Assembly: GCF_020907245.1 (NCBI RefSeq)
Contig: NZ_JAJJWH010000008.1
Location: 62,001-126,000, forward strand
DNA length: 64,000 nt
From: Pontibacter harenae
GTDB lineage: Bacteria; Bacteroidota; Bacteroidia; Cytophagales; Hymenobacteraceae
Direction of reading: 5' to 3'
Shown: positions 8,842 to 17,680 of the stretch, piece after piece
Position numbering within the stretch: position 1 is the stretch's first letter
Layout of the letters: every line of letters begins with the position of its first letter
Translations under genes and position numbers: made by a program
Notes under the pieces: model-generated
The model's input: the letters and a program-made list of their open reading frames with translations, nothing else
Database searches by the model: none
What the model was told of the DNA's origin: nothing

Positions 8842-8863
8842 AACATTTGTATAAACAAATGTT
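8842..8863 (+). promoter_or_regulatory. Perfect dyad upstream of the DJ-1/PfpI gene
   Basis: Arms of 9 bases (AACATTTGT and its reverse complement) flank a 4-base centre, 54 bases before the likely ATG at 8918. It could be an operator or a 5' UTR hairpin. No regulator gene is adjacent. Confidence 0.35.
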
Positions 8864-8917
8864 GAGTTGGCCCGTTATAAGGTAGTACGAACCATGTTTA
8901 ACCAAAACAAACTTAAA

Positions 8918-9475
8918 ATGGCAAATAAACTTGAAGGAAAGAAGATAGCAATACTTGTAGAAGAAGGATTTGAGCAGGTAGAACTGACTAAACCACTGCA
9001 GGCATTAAAGGATGAAGGAGCTGAGGCGCATATCATCTCACCGAACAAGAACCCAGAAATAAAGGCTTGGAACCACACAGAGTGGGGAGACAGCTTTAAA
9101 GTAGATAAAAAGCTGTCGGATGTAAAGGCAGAGGATTATAACGGACTGTTGCTTCCTGGTGGAGTGATGAACCCAGACACCCTGCGTGCAAACAAAGAGG
9201 CTGTTAGCTTTGTAAACAAGTTCATGGAATCGGGTAAGCCCGTAGCCTCTATTTGCCACGGCCCCTGGACACTGATAGAAACAGGCAAGGTGAAAGGTAA
9301 GAAAATGACCAGCTACCACACGTTGCAAACCGACCTTAAAAACGCAGGTGCCGAGTGGGTAGACCAAGAAGTTGTAGTAGACCAGGGATTGGTAACCAGC
9401 CGTAACCCAGACGATATTCCAGCTTTCAACAAGAAAATGGTTGAAGAATTTGCCGAGGGTAAACACGACCGCTAG
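8918..9475 (+). CDS. DJ-1/PfpI family protein (type 1 glutamine amidotransferase-like)
   Basis: From the ATG at 8918 the product is 185 aa, the normal PfpI length. The frame is open back to 8867, but the extra residues are not conserved in type. It has the core motif SICHGPW (nucleophile Cys113 with His114), the upstream acidic residue in VEEGFEQ (about Glu16-Glu19) and GLLLPGG. Members include deglycases, proteases and general stress proteins; the PfpI/YhbO-like subgroup is the closest in layout. It is monocistronic with a strong terminator after it. Confidence 0.92.
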   Translation: MANKLEGKKIAILVEEGFEQVELTKPLQALKDEGAEAHIISPNKNPEIKAWNHTEWGDSFKVDKKLSDVKAEDYNGLLLPGGVMNPDTLRANKEAVSFVNKFMESGKPVASICHGPWTLIETGKVKGKKMTSYHTLQTDLKNAGAEWVDQEVVVDQGLVTSRNPDDIPAFNKKMVEEFAEGKHDR

Positions 9476-9496
9476 TTTAGCGGATTTATATTAGAG

Positions 9497-9530
9497 AGCC
9501 TCACCAGTACACACTGGTGAGGCTTTTTTA
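9497..9530. terminator. Bidirectional terminator after the DJ-1/PfpI gene
   Basis: Perfect 12-base arms (9497-9508 and 9513-9524), loop ACAC, then a run of six T. It also overlaps the 3' end of the convergent minus-strand gene ending at 9528. Confidence 0.85.
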
Positions 9531-10076
9531 TGCCTGTATAAGACTCAGTAAGCTCTCGGAAGGTAGCTCAAGCAGTACTGTTAGCACCAGATCAAGTATA
9601 AAAAGCACCACGCCCTGCAGCACAAGGGATTCTCCCCAGCCTAAGTACTGCTCTGTTTTGGCAATATTTCTTGATCTTTCCTTTAGATAAGCTCCAAGTA
9701 TAATATAGCTTACATCTAGCCCTACATTTGCATACAACACCTTCTTGTACCAGAGGTGCTGCCTCAGGCTCTCAGCAAGTGTAGTATTGGTCACATCTTC
9801 AGTCAGCAGAAAGTAAAGGAAGGTACCCGCAATCAGAATATTCACAATATTCCAGTAGATGTTCATTTGGTAGAAGTAGCGCTTACTGCGGGAGGCTTTG
9901 GTTAGCTTAAAGCTGCCGATAATAATATTGAGCAAGGCCCAGGCCGCTAACGCGCCCATACCTGCTTTTAAAACTTCTGCCTGCCAAAGATTGAAAGAAA
10001 CCAAGGCATCTGCTGGTTGTGCATTGGCCGCAAAGCCAAACAGGAGAAAGAAAAGCAGGAAAAAGTATTTTGCCAT
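9528..10076 (-). CDS. Conserved membrane protein (DUF6992-like)
   Basis: 182-aa protein with a cleavable-looking signal (about 1-19, ending NAQ) and four hydrophobic segments (about 32-54, 71-90, 107-128, 145-168). Short polar loops carry SRSKRYFYQMN and YLKERSRNIAK. It resembles a Bacteroidota-restricted family of small multi-pass proteins (DUF6992, from memory). Function is unknown. It ends at the terminator shared with the DJ-1 gene. Confidence 0.65.
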   Translation of the reverse strand: MAKYFFLLFFLLFGFAANAQPADALVSFNLWQAEVLKAGMGALAAWALLNIIIGSFKLTKASRSKRYFYQMNIYWNIVNILIAGTFLYFLLTEDVTNTTLAESLRQHLWYKKVLYANVGLDVSYIILGAYLKERSRNIAKTEQYLGWGESLVLQGVVLFILDLVLTVLLELPSESLLSLIQA

Positions 10077-10171
10077 AGTTTGAAGTGTGGGTTTACAGGC
10101 GCTCTTAAGGTGTTAACGGTGCTGCTGTGGAAAAAGTACTGCCGCACGTTGGTTTTAAAAGGCTTCAGTTC

Positions 10172-10903
10172 TTACTGCTGCCTGGCTACAATGTTGAAGC
10201 CTACATTCACATCTGAGTGAATAGTCTGGTTGCCTAACGATTGATCTGAGTTATAGACAAGGTTCCACTTGGTGCGGTCTATGTTGAAGTTAGCTTTAGC
10301 GGTAAGCACATTATCCTCTAGTTTTAGCTCCGCTGGAAAAGAAACACTTTTTGTTACACCTTTGATGGTTAAGTTGCCCGTAATTTTGTGTGTTGGGTTT
10401 TTAACACGCATTTCGCTGTATCTGGCATTTGGGCTGACGGCACGGGTATGTCGTGTACTGTCGAAGACCTCGACTGCGGTAATTTCAAAAACAGCTGTGG
10501 GATACTTTTCGGCATCAAAAAAATCTACTGATTTTAAATGAGTGGTGAGTTTCTTATTATTTGCTTCATCTAGCGTTTTATCAGAAGACCTAAGGTTGGC
10601 CATGTTGATCAGAATAGTGCCATGGGCAAGGTTACCGTCCTGCAAGAAAAGCTGGCCCTCCTGTATTTCGAAAACACCATTGTGGCGGCCTGTCATCTTG
10701 GCCCCAATCCAGGTTAGCTCGCTTTTGGCCGTGTCAATTTTATAGGCGGTAGCGGAATCCTGCATGTTAACTACTTCGGTAGCCTCGCCTACCTCTGCCA
10801 TGTCTGTTTTCACGGTAGTATCGCAGCCAGCCAGTAGCAGTATAGATAGCATACTGCTTATGAACCATCCGTACCAGTGCCTTATGCTTGTGCTCTTTCT
10901 CAT
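10172..10903 (-). CDS. YceI family lipoprotein
   Basis: 243 aa from the ATG at 10903. The frame is open 10 codons further, but this start gives a compact lipoprotein signal. The signal ends in the lipobox LLAGC, so the protein is probably membrane-anchored. The rest is a YceI lipocalin-like beta-barrel (about 55-240) with the family phrases SELTWIGAKMTGRHNG, LTIKGVTKSVSFP and NIDRTKWN. YceI proteins bind polyisoprenoid or other apolar molecules in the periplasm. No partner gene is evident. Confidence 0.9.
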   Translation of the reverse strand: MRKSTSIRHWYGWFISSMLSILLLAGCDTTVKTDMAEVGEATEVVNMQDSATAYKIDTAKSELTWIGAKMTGRHNGVFEIQEGQLFLQDGNLAHGTILINMANLRSSDKTLDEANNKKLTTHLKSVDFFDAEKYPTAVFEITAVEVFDSTRHTRAVSPNARYSEMRVKNPTHKITGNLTIKGVTKSVSFPAELKLEDNVLTAKANFNIDRTKWNLVYNSDQSLGNQTIHSDVNVGFNIVARQQ

Positions 10904-10933
10904 ACGTTGTTTTAGCCTATTACCGAACAACAA

Positions 10934-11256
10934 AATACTTAAAGCGTGTTGATTCTTATGCTTTTAAGGAACAAAAACAAATGCTTTAGGGTGCTGAAGG
11001 CTCTTTTTGGTGTTATAGAACTGCTATTGCTCTTCCAATATGATTGTTTGAGCCAGGTGTAACTTTAGAAGAAATGAAGTACATTATATTCTTCATTTCA
11101 AATTTATACTTTCAGCTTTGCCAAGTTACCAACTACAAAACTATAGCAATACAATATTTGTAGCCCAAGGCAAAAGTTAGGAAACACTTAATTAGCACCC
11201 TTTACGGAATATAAGCCAAAAACGATAACAGACAAATAGCACGCTGTTGCTCTTAG
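10934..11256. other. 323-bp intergenic region with no gene seen
   Basis: AT-rich spacer between two minus-strand genes. I see no open frame with a credible start, no RNA-like structure and no strong terminator. A promoter for the YceI gene should lie at its left end. Confidence 0.5.
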
Positions 11257-11892
11257 TTAAAATCCAACGCCAAGGTATATCTGAAAGACGTTGTTTTTAA
11301 TATCCTGGTTTATACTCTGTCCAGCATCATCTTCTTTGCGAAGGTCTGCAAAGCCACGGTTGTAGCGGCCTCCTAGCCTGAAGCGCCCAAAGCGAGCCTC
11401 TGCGCCCGCTGCAATGCCATAGTCAAATGTGTTATACGGCTCCATCAGTACCTCTTGGTTTTCTCTTCGGGCCAAAATCATCAGGCTTGCTTGTGGCCCA
11501 GCATGTATGCTGAAATTTTCTGTAATGTTAAAAACCGCCAAAACGGGTACCTCAATATAGTCGAACCGATAGGTGGCGGTGTCTTGCCGCTCGAAGCCCT
11601 TGCGAGAGTAAAGAACTTCTGATTGTAGCGAGAACGAGTTATTGAAAGAAAACTGGGCAAAAGCACCCGCATGAAAACTGGTCATGTAGTCTGTACTGCC
11701 CCATACAGCTTCGCGGTCGCCTCCAGCCATATTAGCGAAGTTAACGCCCCCTTTAAAGCCAAAGCCAGAATTGTGAGAAAAAGCACCACTGAACAAGTTG
11801 TGGTTTTGCTGTTGTACTCTTGGCCCCTCGAGTTGCGCATGGCTTATAAAGGAATACAGAAACAGGCAGGTTAGTAAGGCTATCTTTTTCAT
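11257..11892 (-). CDS. Outer-membrane beta-barrel (porin family, PorT-like) protein
   Basis: 211-aa protein with a signal peptide (about 1-19, ending SHAQ) and an 8-strand-type barrel of alternating residues. The segment GFGFKGGVNFANMAGG at about 43-58 opens the barrel, as in Bacteroidota PorT/OmpW-like proteins. It ends with YLGVGF, a terminal aromatic suited to BAM recognition. Such proteins are common in the phylum and mostly lack a known function. It stands alone. Confidence 0.85.
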   Translation of the reverse strand: MKKIALLTCLFLYSFISHAQLEGPRVQQQNHNLFSGAFSHNSGFGFKGGVNFANMAGGDREAVWGSTDYMTSFHAGAFAQFSFNNSFSLQSEVLYSRKGFERQDTATYRFDYIEVPVLAVFNITENFSIHAGPQASLMILARRENQEVLMEPYNTFDYGIAAGAEARFGRFRLGGRYNRGFADLRKEDDAGQSINQDIKNNVFQIYLGVGF

Positions 11893-12364
11893 AGTATCGT
11901 GCTTTTGTTTACAAGTTGTTCAGATGCAAACCGTTTGTGTTGGTTTACACTTGGTTATACTGCTGTTTTAAGTGTGAATGTTGCACTGTTTCTTGTTAGT
12001 AATATTGGTGTCGCTTTTCTTTTGCTTTGATAAGTATAAATAGAAGTTGTTGCTTATGTGCTTAAAAGTTAAAGTTTTAAACGGCTAGGTGTGCCTTGGC
12101 AGTCTTGTGAAGCAGTTTGATGAAAAAATAATCCATCATATATGGATATTTGTATATTATATAATTCATATATTGCAATGGGACTTAAAAATTTGCCTCA
12201 GTTTTATTGTTTAAACATTAGCATCAGCTGTTAGAAAGGAGGTACTCGAGGAGCTTACAGAAAAAAAATTAGCTAAAGCAGGAGCTGCTACTGCAGTATA
12301 AGTGCAGCGATAAGTTATTCAGAACAAACTTTAACGATTTTTTTATTTTTACTTCACCCTTTTT
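11893..12364. other. 472-bp intergenic region upstream of the fibre locus
   Basis: Divergent spacer between the barrel gene and subunit A. It is very AT-rich around 12135-12180. I find no good TAnnTTTG box near 12365. Its length suggests an untranslated leader or regulatory region for the fibre locus, but nothing specific is recognisable. Confidence 0.4.
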
Positions 12365-13087
12365 ATGAAAAAGAGAATTCTACTTGCTGCAGCTGTTGCT
12401 GCTTCTTTCTTTACGTTTTCCGAGTCTAAAGCACAGACGCTTAACGACCAGGAATATGTAGCCGTAACAATGGACCTTCAGGGCATCCTGGAGCTGGACA
12501 TGACTACAAACTCTCAAGTTGACTTCGTGTTCAACTCTATTCAGAAGTACCAGGTTGGTATTACTAATTATAATGCTACCCGCCTTGAAGTGAACTCTAC
12601 TGTGCCTTGGGACCTGTATGCGCAACCGCTTACACAGTACTGGACACAGCAGGTGCAATACGGTGATGGTACTAATGCACAGGCACAACTTCCTTCTGAA
12701 ATTCTTCAGTTGCAGGTAATTCAGCCAAACAGCGCGGCTGGTAAAACTGCAGGTACTGACCTTGACTTCAACACTTTTATTGGTTTGAGCAGCAATGGCG
12801 GTGCAAACGTGGCTTCTTTAACGCCTTCTGTCAACACACAATATTTAGCTGGTATGTTTGGACAAGGCACTAACATGAGCTATGCACCTGGTACTGCTAC
12901 GCAGTCCCCGCTGCTGAACAAGTTCCTCGTTCACTATAGAATTAAGCCAGGTATTCCTGCAAACTTCCCTGACCTTACTTCTCAGTATCCGTCAGTATCT
13001 ACTGCTACTTTTACAGAAACTGCACCTTATGCAGCTCCAGGTTTCTACGACCTGCAAATTGTTTATACTCTTACTGAAGATTTATAG
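12365..13087 (+). CDS. Secreted fibre subunit A (major subunit candidate) of a chaperone-usher-like locus
   Basis: 240-aa protein with a clear signal peptide (1-24, cleavage after SKAQ). The mature part is rich in Thr, Asn, Gln and aromatic residues and has no cysteine. The motif KYQxGITxYNAxxLxV (61-76) and WDLY (82-85) recur in subunit B. Both proteins also end in a similar strand pattern, GxYxLxIxxxLxxDL, closing in Asp-Leu. A strong terminator follows, and the usher-like and chaperone-like genes lie downstream. The role as an exported, polymerising subunit is inference from context; no known pilin family was recognised. Confidence 0.7.
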   Translation: MKKRILLAAAVAASFFTFSESKAQTLNDQEYVAVTMDLQGILELDMTTNSQVDFVFNSIQKYQVGITNYNATRLEVNSTVPWDLYAQPLTQYWTQQVQYGDGTNAQAQLPSEILQLQVIQPNSAAGKTAGTDLDFNTFIGLSSNGGANVASLTPSVNTQYLAGMFGQGTNMSYAPGTATQSPLLNKFLVHYRIKPGIPANFPDLTSQYPSVSTATFTETAPYAAPGFYDLQIVYTLTEDL

Positions 13088-13093
13088 TATCAG

Positions 13094-13128
13094 AAGCTGT
13101 GCAGGGAGTATTCCTGCACAGCTTTTAT
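13094..13128 (+). terminator. Terminator/attenuator between subunit A and the rest of the fibre locus
   Basis: Perfect 12-base arms (13094-13105 and 13113-13124) with a 7-base loop, followed by T-rich sequence. It would let subunit A mRNA accumulate above the downstream usher and chaperone mRNA. Confidence 0.75.
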
Positions 13129-13249
13129 TATTATTAGTTTAAAACTATATAGTGAAATAAGTACAATTTTGTTTTCTTTGTGGCTAGTATAAACAGTGCA
13201 GTGTGTGGTGCCTGTGGAGAAGGGTTAAAATTTGTTAGGCTGTTGAGGC

Positions 13250-13831
13250 ATGTGTAAGGCGCTTTGTTTTGTATTGCTCTTCTGGGGTGCATTATGTTGT
13301 TCACCCTCCATGGCGCAGTCGGTTAGCTTTCAGCTAAAGGCATCTCCCAACCTGGCGTTCGTCTTCGATACTTTTAATAAATATCAGCAGGGAATAACAC
13401 AGTACAATGCACTTCAGCTAAACGTGGAGGCAGTAGGCACTCAATGGGATTTATATGTGGGTACATCCACCCAAACCCCAGGTTATTGGGATGTAGGCCA
13501 GACATATGCCTCTCTATACGGCAACCCTAGCCCTCCGAGTGACCTTTTGCAGATTCGCGTAACAAACATCAACAGAACCACACAGACAGGTAGCGCATTT
13601 GTGCCTGTGCCAGACATAGCCAATCCGCTATACCTGATCGGTGGCAGCCTTAACCCCGATGCTACAACCCCTTGCGCTACGCCAGGTACGGCAACAAACA
13701 CAGAAGAAAGTTACCTGACCAGCCCATCGTGCTACAAATTTGATGTAGACTATAAGCTTTTGCCAGGCCTGGGTTACCGCGCAGGGCAGTACAACCTGCG
13801 GGTAGATTTCTGGATAGTGGCTGATCTCTAA
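13250..13831 (+). CDS. Secreted fibre subunit B (minor/tip subunit candidate)
   Basis: 193-aa paralogue of subunit A with a signal peptide (1-23, ending SMAQ). It shares the motif KYQxGITxYNAxxLxV (44-59), then WDLY (66-69), and the same C-terminal pattern with a final Asp-Leu. Unlike A, the mature protein has two cysteines (in TTPCATPG and SPSCYKF) that could form a disulfide. It starts 162 bases after A, beyond a terminator, and 33 bases before the usher-like gene, so it is probably co-transcribed with the assembly genes. Stoichiometry and role are inference. Confidence 0.68.
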   Translation: MCKALCFVLLFWGALCCSPSMAQSVSFQLKASPNLAFVFDTFNKYQQGITQYNALQLNVEAVGTQWDLYVGTSTQTPGYWDVGQTYASLYGNPSPPSDLLQIRVTNINRTTQTGSAFVPVPDIANPLYLIGGSLNPDATTPCATPGTATNTEESYLTSPSCYKFDVDYKLLPGLGYRAGQYNLRVDFWIVADL

Positions 13832-13864
13832 TATAAGCTCTAAAACAAACGACAGTAAACCACA

Positions 13865-16804
13865 GTGAAGCAACTTTTTATTATTGTTCTAACAACTCTG
13901 CTCAGCCTGAGTACATTGCTGCCTTCTGTTGCACAAACAGGTGGCAATGGTAGGCGCACAGGTATTGTGGCAGATTTTCTGCGGAACAACACACCGCAAA
14001 AACTGAACGAAGTTGCTTCTAATGTACTGAAAGTGGTAAACCGCACGTCGCGGCCTATCAGTTTCTCTGTAGGTGTTACCATTCCCGATAATTGGCAGTT
14101 GGTGCCTCGTCATAACAATAGCTATAGCTTAAGTGTAGGCGACTCTGTTTTTATTCCTGTACGCATTATTCCTTCTGCGCTTTCTAAGGGAAACATGAAT
14201 TACGTGGTGATGGCCTCGCTAATAGGTGCTAACGGTGCCATGCTTACCTCCGTTAACTGGTATGTACCTGTGCAGAAAAAATCGCAGTGGGTAGTGCAGG
14301 TGCCATCCAAAGAAGTATACTTTAAGAATGGCGAGAACGCAGCTGACTTCAGCCTGAAGCTCTCTAACTACGGTAACGCAGATGAAAACGTGCGCGTGTC
14401 ATTTACGCTGGATCGGCGCCTACAGCTGCTCGATACTGCTGGTACAAACATTTTACCGAAAGCCTTAACAGTGCCACTGGCTGTTGGCGTTGATACCGTT
14501 TTATACTTTAAAGTGAGAAAGCCTGATGATTCGGAACTGCTCTCGCGGAGAAAGCCTAATTTCGATGGCTTAAGCTCCAATATACCACAAGAAGAGGTTT
14601 ACCGCGTAAATGTATCGGCACAGGGACAGGCAGCAGATGGAGAAGCGCCACGCAGTTGGAGCGGGACCGTGCTCTTTACGAAGCTGCCTAGTGTAAAGGC
14701 GTTGAACGATTATACCCGTAGTTCCTTACCATTAACGCTTGAAATAAACTCTTTCGACTTCCTGAGCAATGCCACAAACCTTAATGTGCTGGCTTATGGT
14801 AGTATGTTTATTAAAGAAAATAATCTCCTCACATACAGGATGCAGACAAACTTCCTGACCAACTACTACGACGGTACCACCTATCTAGGGCAAGACCACT
14901 ACATCGGTTACTTTGCCGACAGAGGAAGTATAGAAATAGGGCAGGTGAGCGGTTTTGGGCGATCTGCTGTGTATGGGCGCGGAGCAAAGGCAAGTTATAA
15001 CATCAAGACCTCCAAAGTTGGTGTAACCTATGTGCGTGGCCCCGAGCTGTTTGGCGAAAGCAACAACAGTGCAGTAGAAGTATACCAGCGTACAAAGGTT
15101 AAAAAACTTACGTTCGATAACTCAGTGAGTCGCCGTTGGAACGACTTTGACAGCTCTACGAGCGACATCGCAAACACTACTTTTTCTTACCGTGTGCTGC
15201 CCAACCATAACGTAAACGTAGGTGGTGGCTACAGTACCGTGCACTACGCTACAAACGCAGATTCTGTGCAAAACGGCTATTCCTATCTTGTAAGCTACAG
15301 TGGGCGGTTAAAAAAAATCAGCTTATCGGTTAACAACTTCTTTGGCAGCGACAGTTATCTGGTAGGGCAGGGCATCCATATTTTTAACACCAGCGCCATT
15401 TACGACCTTGAACACAACCAGGCCATCACGCTGTCGCACCAGACTTACAGAAGAAACGGGGTGGAGCGGTTACAGATGCCAGGCACACGTACCGATAGGG
15501 TCGAGGTTCGGTACAATATGCGGAAGCTGAGTAACAGTTACTACATTGGCCCTACCATATTGCACCAAGCGTATAACGGCTACGAATCGTTGAGTAAGGG
15601 TGTCCGTTTCGATTTCAACCAGACTACTGTGAACGGTATAATGCTGTCTGCTTCACTGTTTGGTGGTTATGTTAGTGCTTACGGAGCAGATGTACCAGAC
15701 TTTTTTACAGCTAGTGCAGGACTATTCTTGAAGTATAGGCTGCTCTTTTCCAGGTTATACTACTTCTATGGACCAAACGGTTTATACCAGGAAATGCAGT
15801 TTGTGCAGGATCGTATTAACCCGCAACTGCTTAACCTATCTACTAGCAACGAGTTTTGGTTTCTGAAGAACAAAGTGATGCTGCAGCCGCTGGCTAACTT
15901 ATCTTATGAAAATAAGACAGAACGTTTGCAACTGAACCTGCGTGGCCGCTTGTCCTACTATACTGCAAGCCAGATGGAGCTATCAGTATTTGGTGGGTAT
16001 GTTGCCTCCAAGCACAATGGCGCCTTAGGCTACGACCCCACACAGAGCAGCTACGAACAAACTCCTTACTTTAACAGCAACATAAACATAGGCTTTGGCC
16101 TGCGCAAACACTTTGGCGTGCCGCTGCCTGGTGCCAAATATCATAGCATTGATGTGGTAGTGTTTAAAGATTTGAATGGAAACGGCGTGCTAGACTATAA
16201 CGAAGATGGCATGGAGAACGTGCTGGTAAATCTTCGCCCAATGCAGCAAGTGGATAGTTTGCAGACATTTTCTCTGCAAGGCGATGATTTGATGACAAGC
16301 GAGAAAGGCCATGCCAGCTATGTAAACATGCCGCCAGGGCAGTACCTGGTTCGGGTAACGCCTCTCGTACACACTGAAGGCTGGTTTGCAGGGCAGGAGC
16401 AGCTTATTGAGGTGGAAAAAAGCAAAACAGTAAATATGCCGTTGCGCAGAGGTGTGCGTTTATCGGGCGGTATAGTTGTGGACAGAGACCAATTTACGAA
16501 TGGCAGCAGTTTAGAGCTGTCGCGCATTCGTGTAACGGCTGTAGACTCTTTGGGCAAGACCTACCATGTGCTAACCGATGCGCAGGGGAAATTTTCTATG
16601 TTCCTGCCAATCGGCAAGTATAAGGTGTCTGTAAACGAAGCCGCGTTAGGCAGCAGCTACGAGTTTACGCAGGGTTTTATGTTGCTGGACCTGACGAGAA
16701 CTGCTGATAACTATAGTGTAACCTTTTATGCATCTGAAAAGAGGCGCAAGCTGAACATTAAGAAGTTCAACAGCAATGGCGATGAAATAAAGGAGGAACA
16801 GTAA
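13865..16804 (+). CDS. Usher-like outer-membrane protein with N-terminal Ig-like and C-terminal SdrD-B-type domains
   Basis: 979-aa protein initiated at GTG; a good signal peptide (1-24, ending SVAQ) begins right at this codon. Residues about 50-140 and 145-275 look like two Ig-type beta-sandwiches. About 290-765 consists of alternating strands rich in Tyr and Asn, consistent with a large barrel. A Ca-loop motif DLNGNGVLDYNEDG (near 769) opens an SdrD-B/CNA-B-like domain, and a second carboxypeptidase-regulatory-like domain ends the protein. The order soluble N-domain, barrel, C-terminal sandwiches parallels fimbrial ushers, and a PapD-like chaperone gene follows. Homology to classical ushers is not proven. 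Confidence 0.65.
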   Translation: MKQLFIIVLTTLLSLSTLLPSVAQTGGNGRRTGIVADFLRNNTPQKLNEVASNVLKVVNRTSRPISFSVGVTIPDNWQLVPRHNNSYSLSVGDSVFIPVRIIPSALSKGNMNYVVMASLIGANGAMLTSVNWYVPVQKKSQWVVQVPSKEVYFKNGENAADFSLKLSNYGNADENVRVSFTLDRRLQLLDTAGTNILPKALTVPLAVGVDTVLYFKVRKPDDSELLSRRKPNFDGLSSNIPQEEVYRVNVSAQGQAADGEAPRSWSGTVLFTKLPSVKALNDYTRSSLPLTLEINSFDFLSNATNLNVLAYGSMFIKENNLLTYRMQTNFLTNYYDGTTYLGQDHYIGYFADRGSIEIGQVSGFGRSAVYGRGAKASYNIKTSKVGVTYVRGPELFGESNNSAVEVYQRTKVKKLTFDNSVSRRWNDFDSSTSDIANTTFSYRVLPNHNVNVGGGYSTVHYATNADSVQNGYSYLVSYSGRLKKISLSVNNFFGSDSYLVGQGIHIFNTSAIYDLEHNQAITLSHQTYRRNGVERLQMPGTRTDRVEVRYNMRKLSNSYYIGPTILHQAYNGYESLSKGVRFDFNQTTVNGIMLSASLFGGYVSAYGADVPDFFTASAGLFLKYRLLFSRLYYFYGPNGLYQEMQFVQDRINPQLLNLSTSNEFWFLKNKVMLQPLANLSYENKTERLQLNLRGRLSYYTASQMELSVFGGYVASKHNGALGYDPTQSSYEQTPYFNSNINIGFGLRKHFGVPLPGAKYHSIDVVVFKDLNGNGVLDYNEDGMENVLVNLRPMQQVDSLQTFSLQGDDLMTSEKGHASYVNMPPGQYLVRVTPLVHTEGWFAGQEQLIEVEKSKTVNMPLRRGVRLSGGIVVDRDQFTNGSSLELSRIRVTAVDSLGKTYHVLTDAQGKFSMFLPIGKYKVSVNEAALGSSYEFTQGFMLLDLTRTADNYSVTFYASEKRRKLNIKKFNSNGDEIKEEQ

Positions 16805-16838
16805 ACCTAAAGTATAAGTGAACAAACAAATAGTAGTA

Positions 16839-17666
16839 ATGAAAAGAAAACACTTGCAGATTTTTTTATTGATGGTGATGTGGGCTGGTGCCTGCTGCAA
16901 TGTGCTAGCGCAGAACGTTTCTATAGCCCCGAGCAGGCTGTATTATAAAGTAAGTGTAGGCGACTATAAAACACAGGTAATCAAAATAACCAATAGCTCT
17001 ACTGCCACTCAAGCTTTTAACATTAGCTTCGGCGATTTTGAGCCAAACGGTATACTTGGTAAAAGCACCATTATGCAATCAGGAGAAAGCCCCAACTCCT
17101 GTGCCAAGTGGTTAACGGCCACACCTTCTTTTGTAGAGATAGAGCCAGGGCAGACAAAGGATGTGGAAGTGCTGCTGGAGGTGCCAAATGACCAGGAGGC
17201 TAACAAGGTGAAATGGTCTACCATGATTGTGCGCCTTACCAAAGAGCGTAAAGGCGGTGAGCAGGGCGACCAGAAATCCTTAGGTATGGGTATTTCTGAA
17301 ACCTTCCAGTTTGTGCTGCATATTTTCCAAACACCACCTTCTATCACAAACAAACAGGCTGAAATCATCAACTTTAAAGAAGAAAGAGTGGGAGAAGATG
17401 GCACGCGTATGCTTACAATCCTTGCCCGCAATACTGGCGATGCCATCCTGGACTGTGCCTCTTACCTGAATGCTACTAACTTGCAAACGGGTAGTGAAGA
17501 ACGTATAGCCTTGCTGGCTTTTACGCTGCTGCCTGGTGCTACGCGCGAGGTGCGTTTTAAAGTGCCGCCTACCCTACCAAAAGGCAAGTATTCTATACTC
17601 GGTGTGCTGGATTACGGTAGTCGCGATGCCGTACAGGCAGCCGAAATGGATTTTGAGGTAAAGTAA
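16839..17666 (+). CDS. PapD-like periplasmic chaperone of the fibre locus
   Basis: 275 aa from the ATG at 16839, which gives a clean signal peptide (ending VLAQ). A GTG 21 bases upstream is in frame but less likely. The mature N-terminus (SIAPSRLYYKVSVGDYKTQVIKI and on) has the first strands of a PapD/MSP-type Ig fold. A KWLTATPSFVEIEPGQ stretch and the PPSITNKQ segment match the family layout, then a second Ig-like domain (about 175-275) follows. Such chaperones hold secreted subunits by donor-strand complementation in the periplasm. It closes the locus and is followed by a hairpin. Confidence 0.72.
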   Translation: MKRKHLQIFLLMVMWAGACCNVLAQNVSIAPSRLYYKVSVGDYKTQVIKITNSSTATQAFNISFGDFEPNGILGKSTIMQSGESPNSCAKWLTATPSFVEIEPGQTKDVEVLLEVPNDQEANKVKWSTMIVRLTKERKGGEQGDQKSLGMGISETFQFVLHIFQTPPSITNKQAEIINFKEERVGEDGTRMLTILARNTGDAILDCASYLNATNLQTGSEERIALLAFTLLPGATREVRFKVPPTLPKGKYSILGVLDYGSRDAVQAAEMDFEVK

Positions 17667-17680
17667 TTTCTAAAGCGTTT

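Noticed and set aside
16818..16838. GTG at 16818 as the chaperone start
   Set aside because: The ATG at 16839 gives a clean signal peptide; the extra residues before it are polar and not conserved in type.
12365..17666. Type IX secretion as the export route of the fibre subunits
   Set aside because: Neither subunit has a T9SS-type C-terminal domain, and a chaperone and barrel are encoded beside them.
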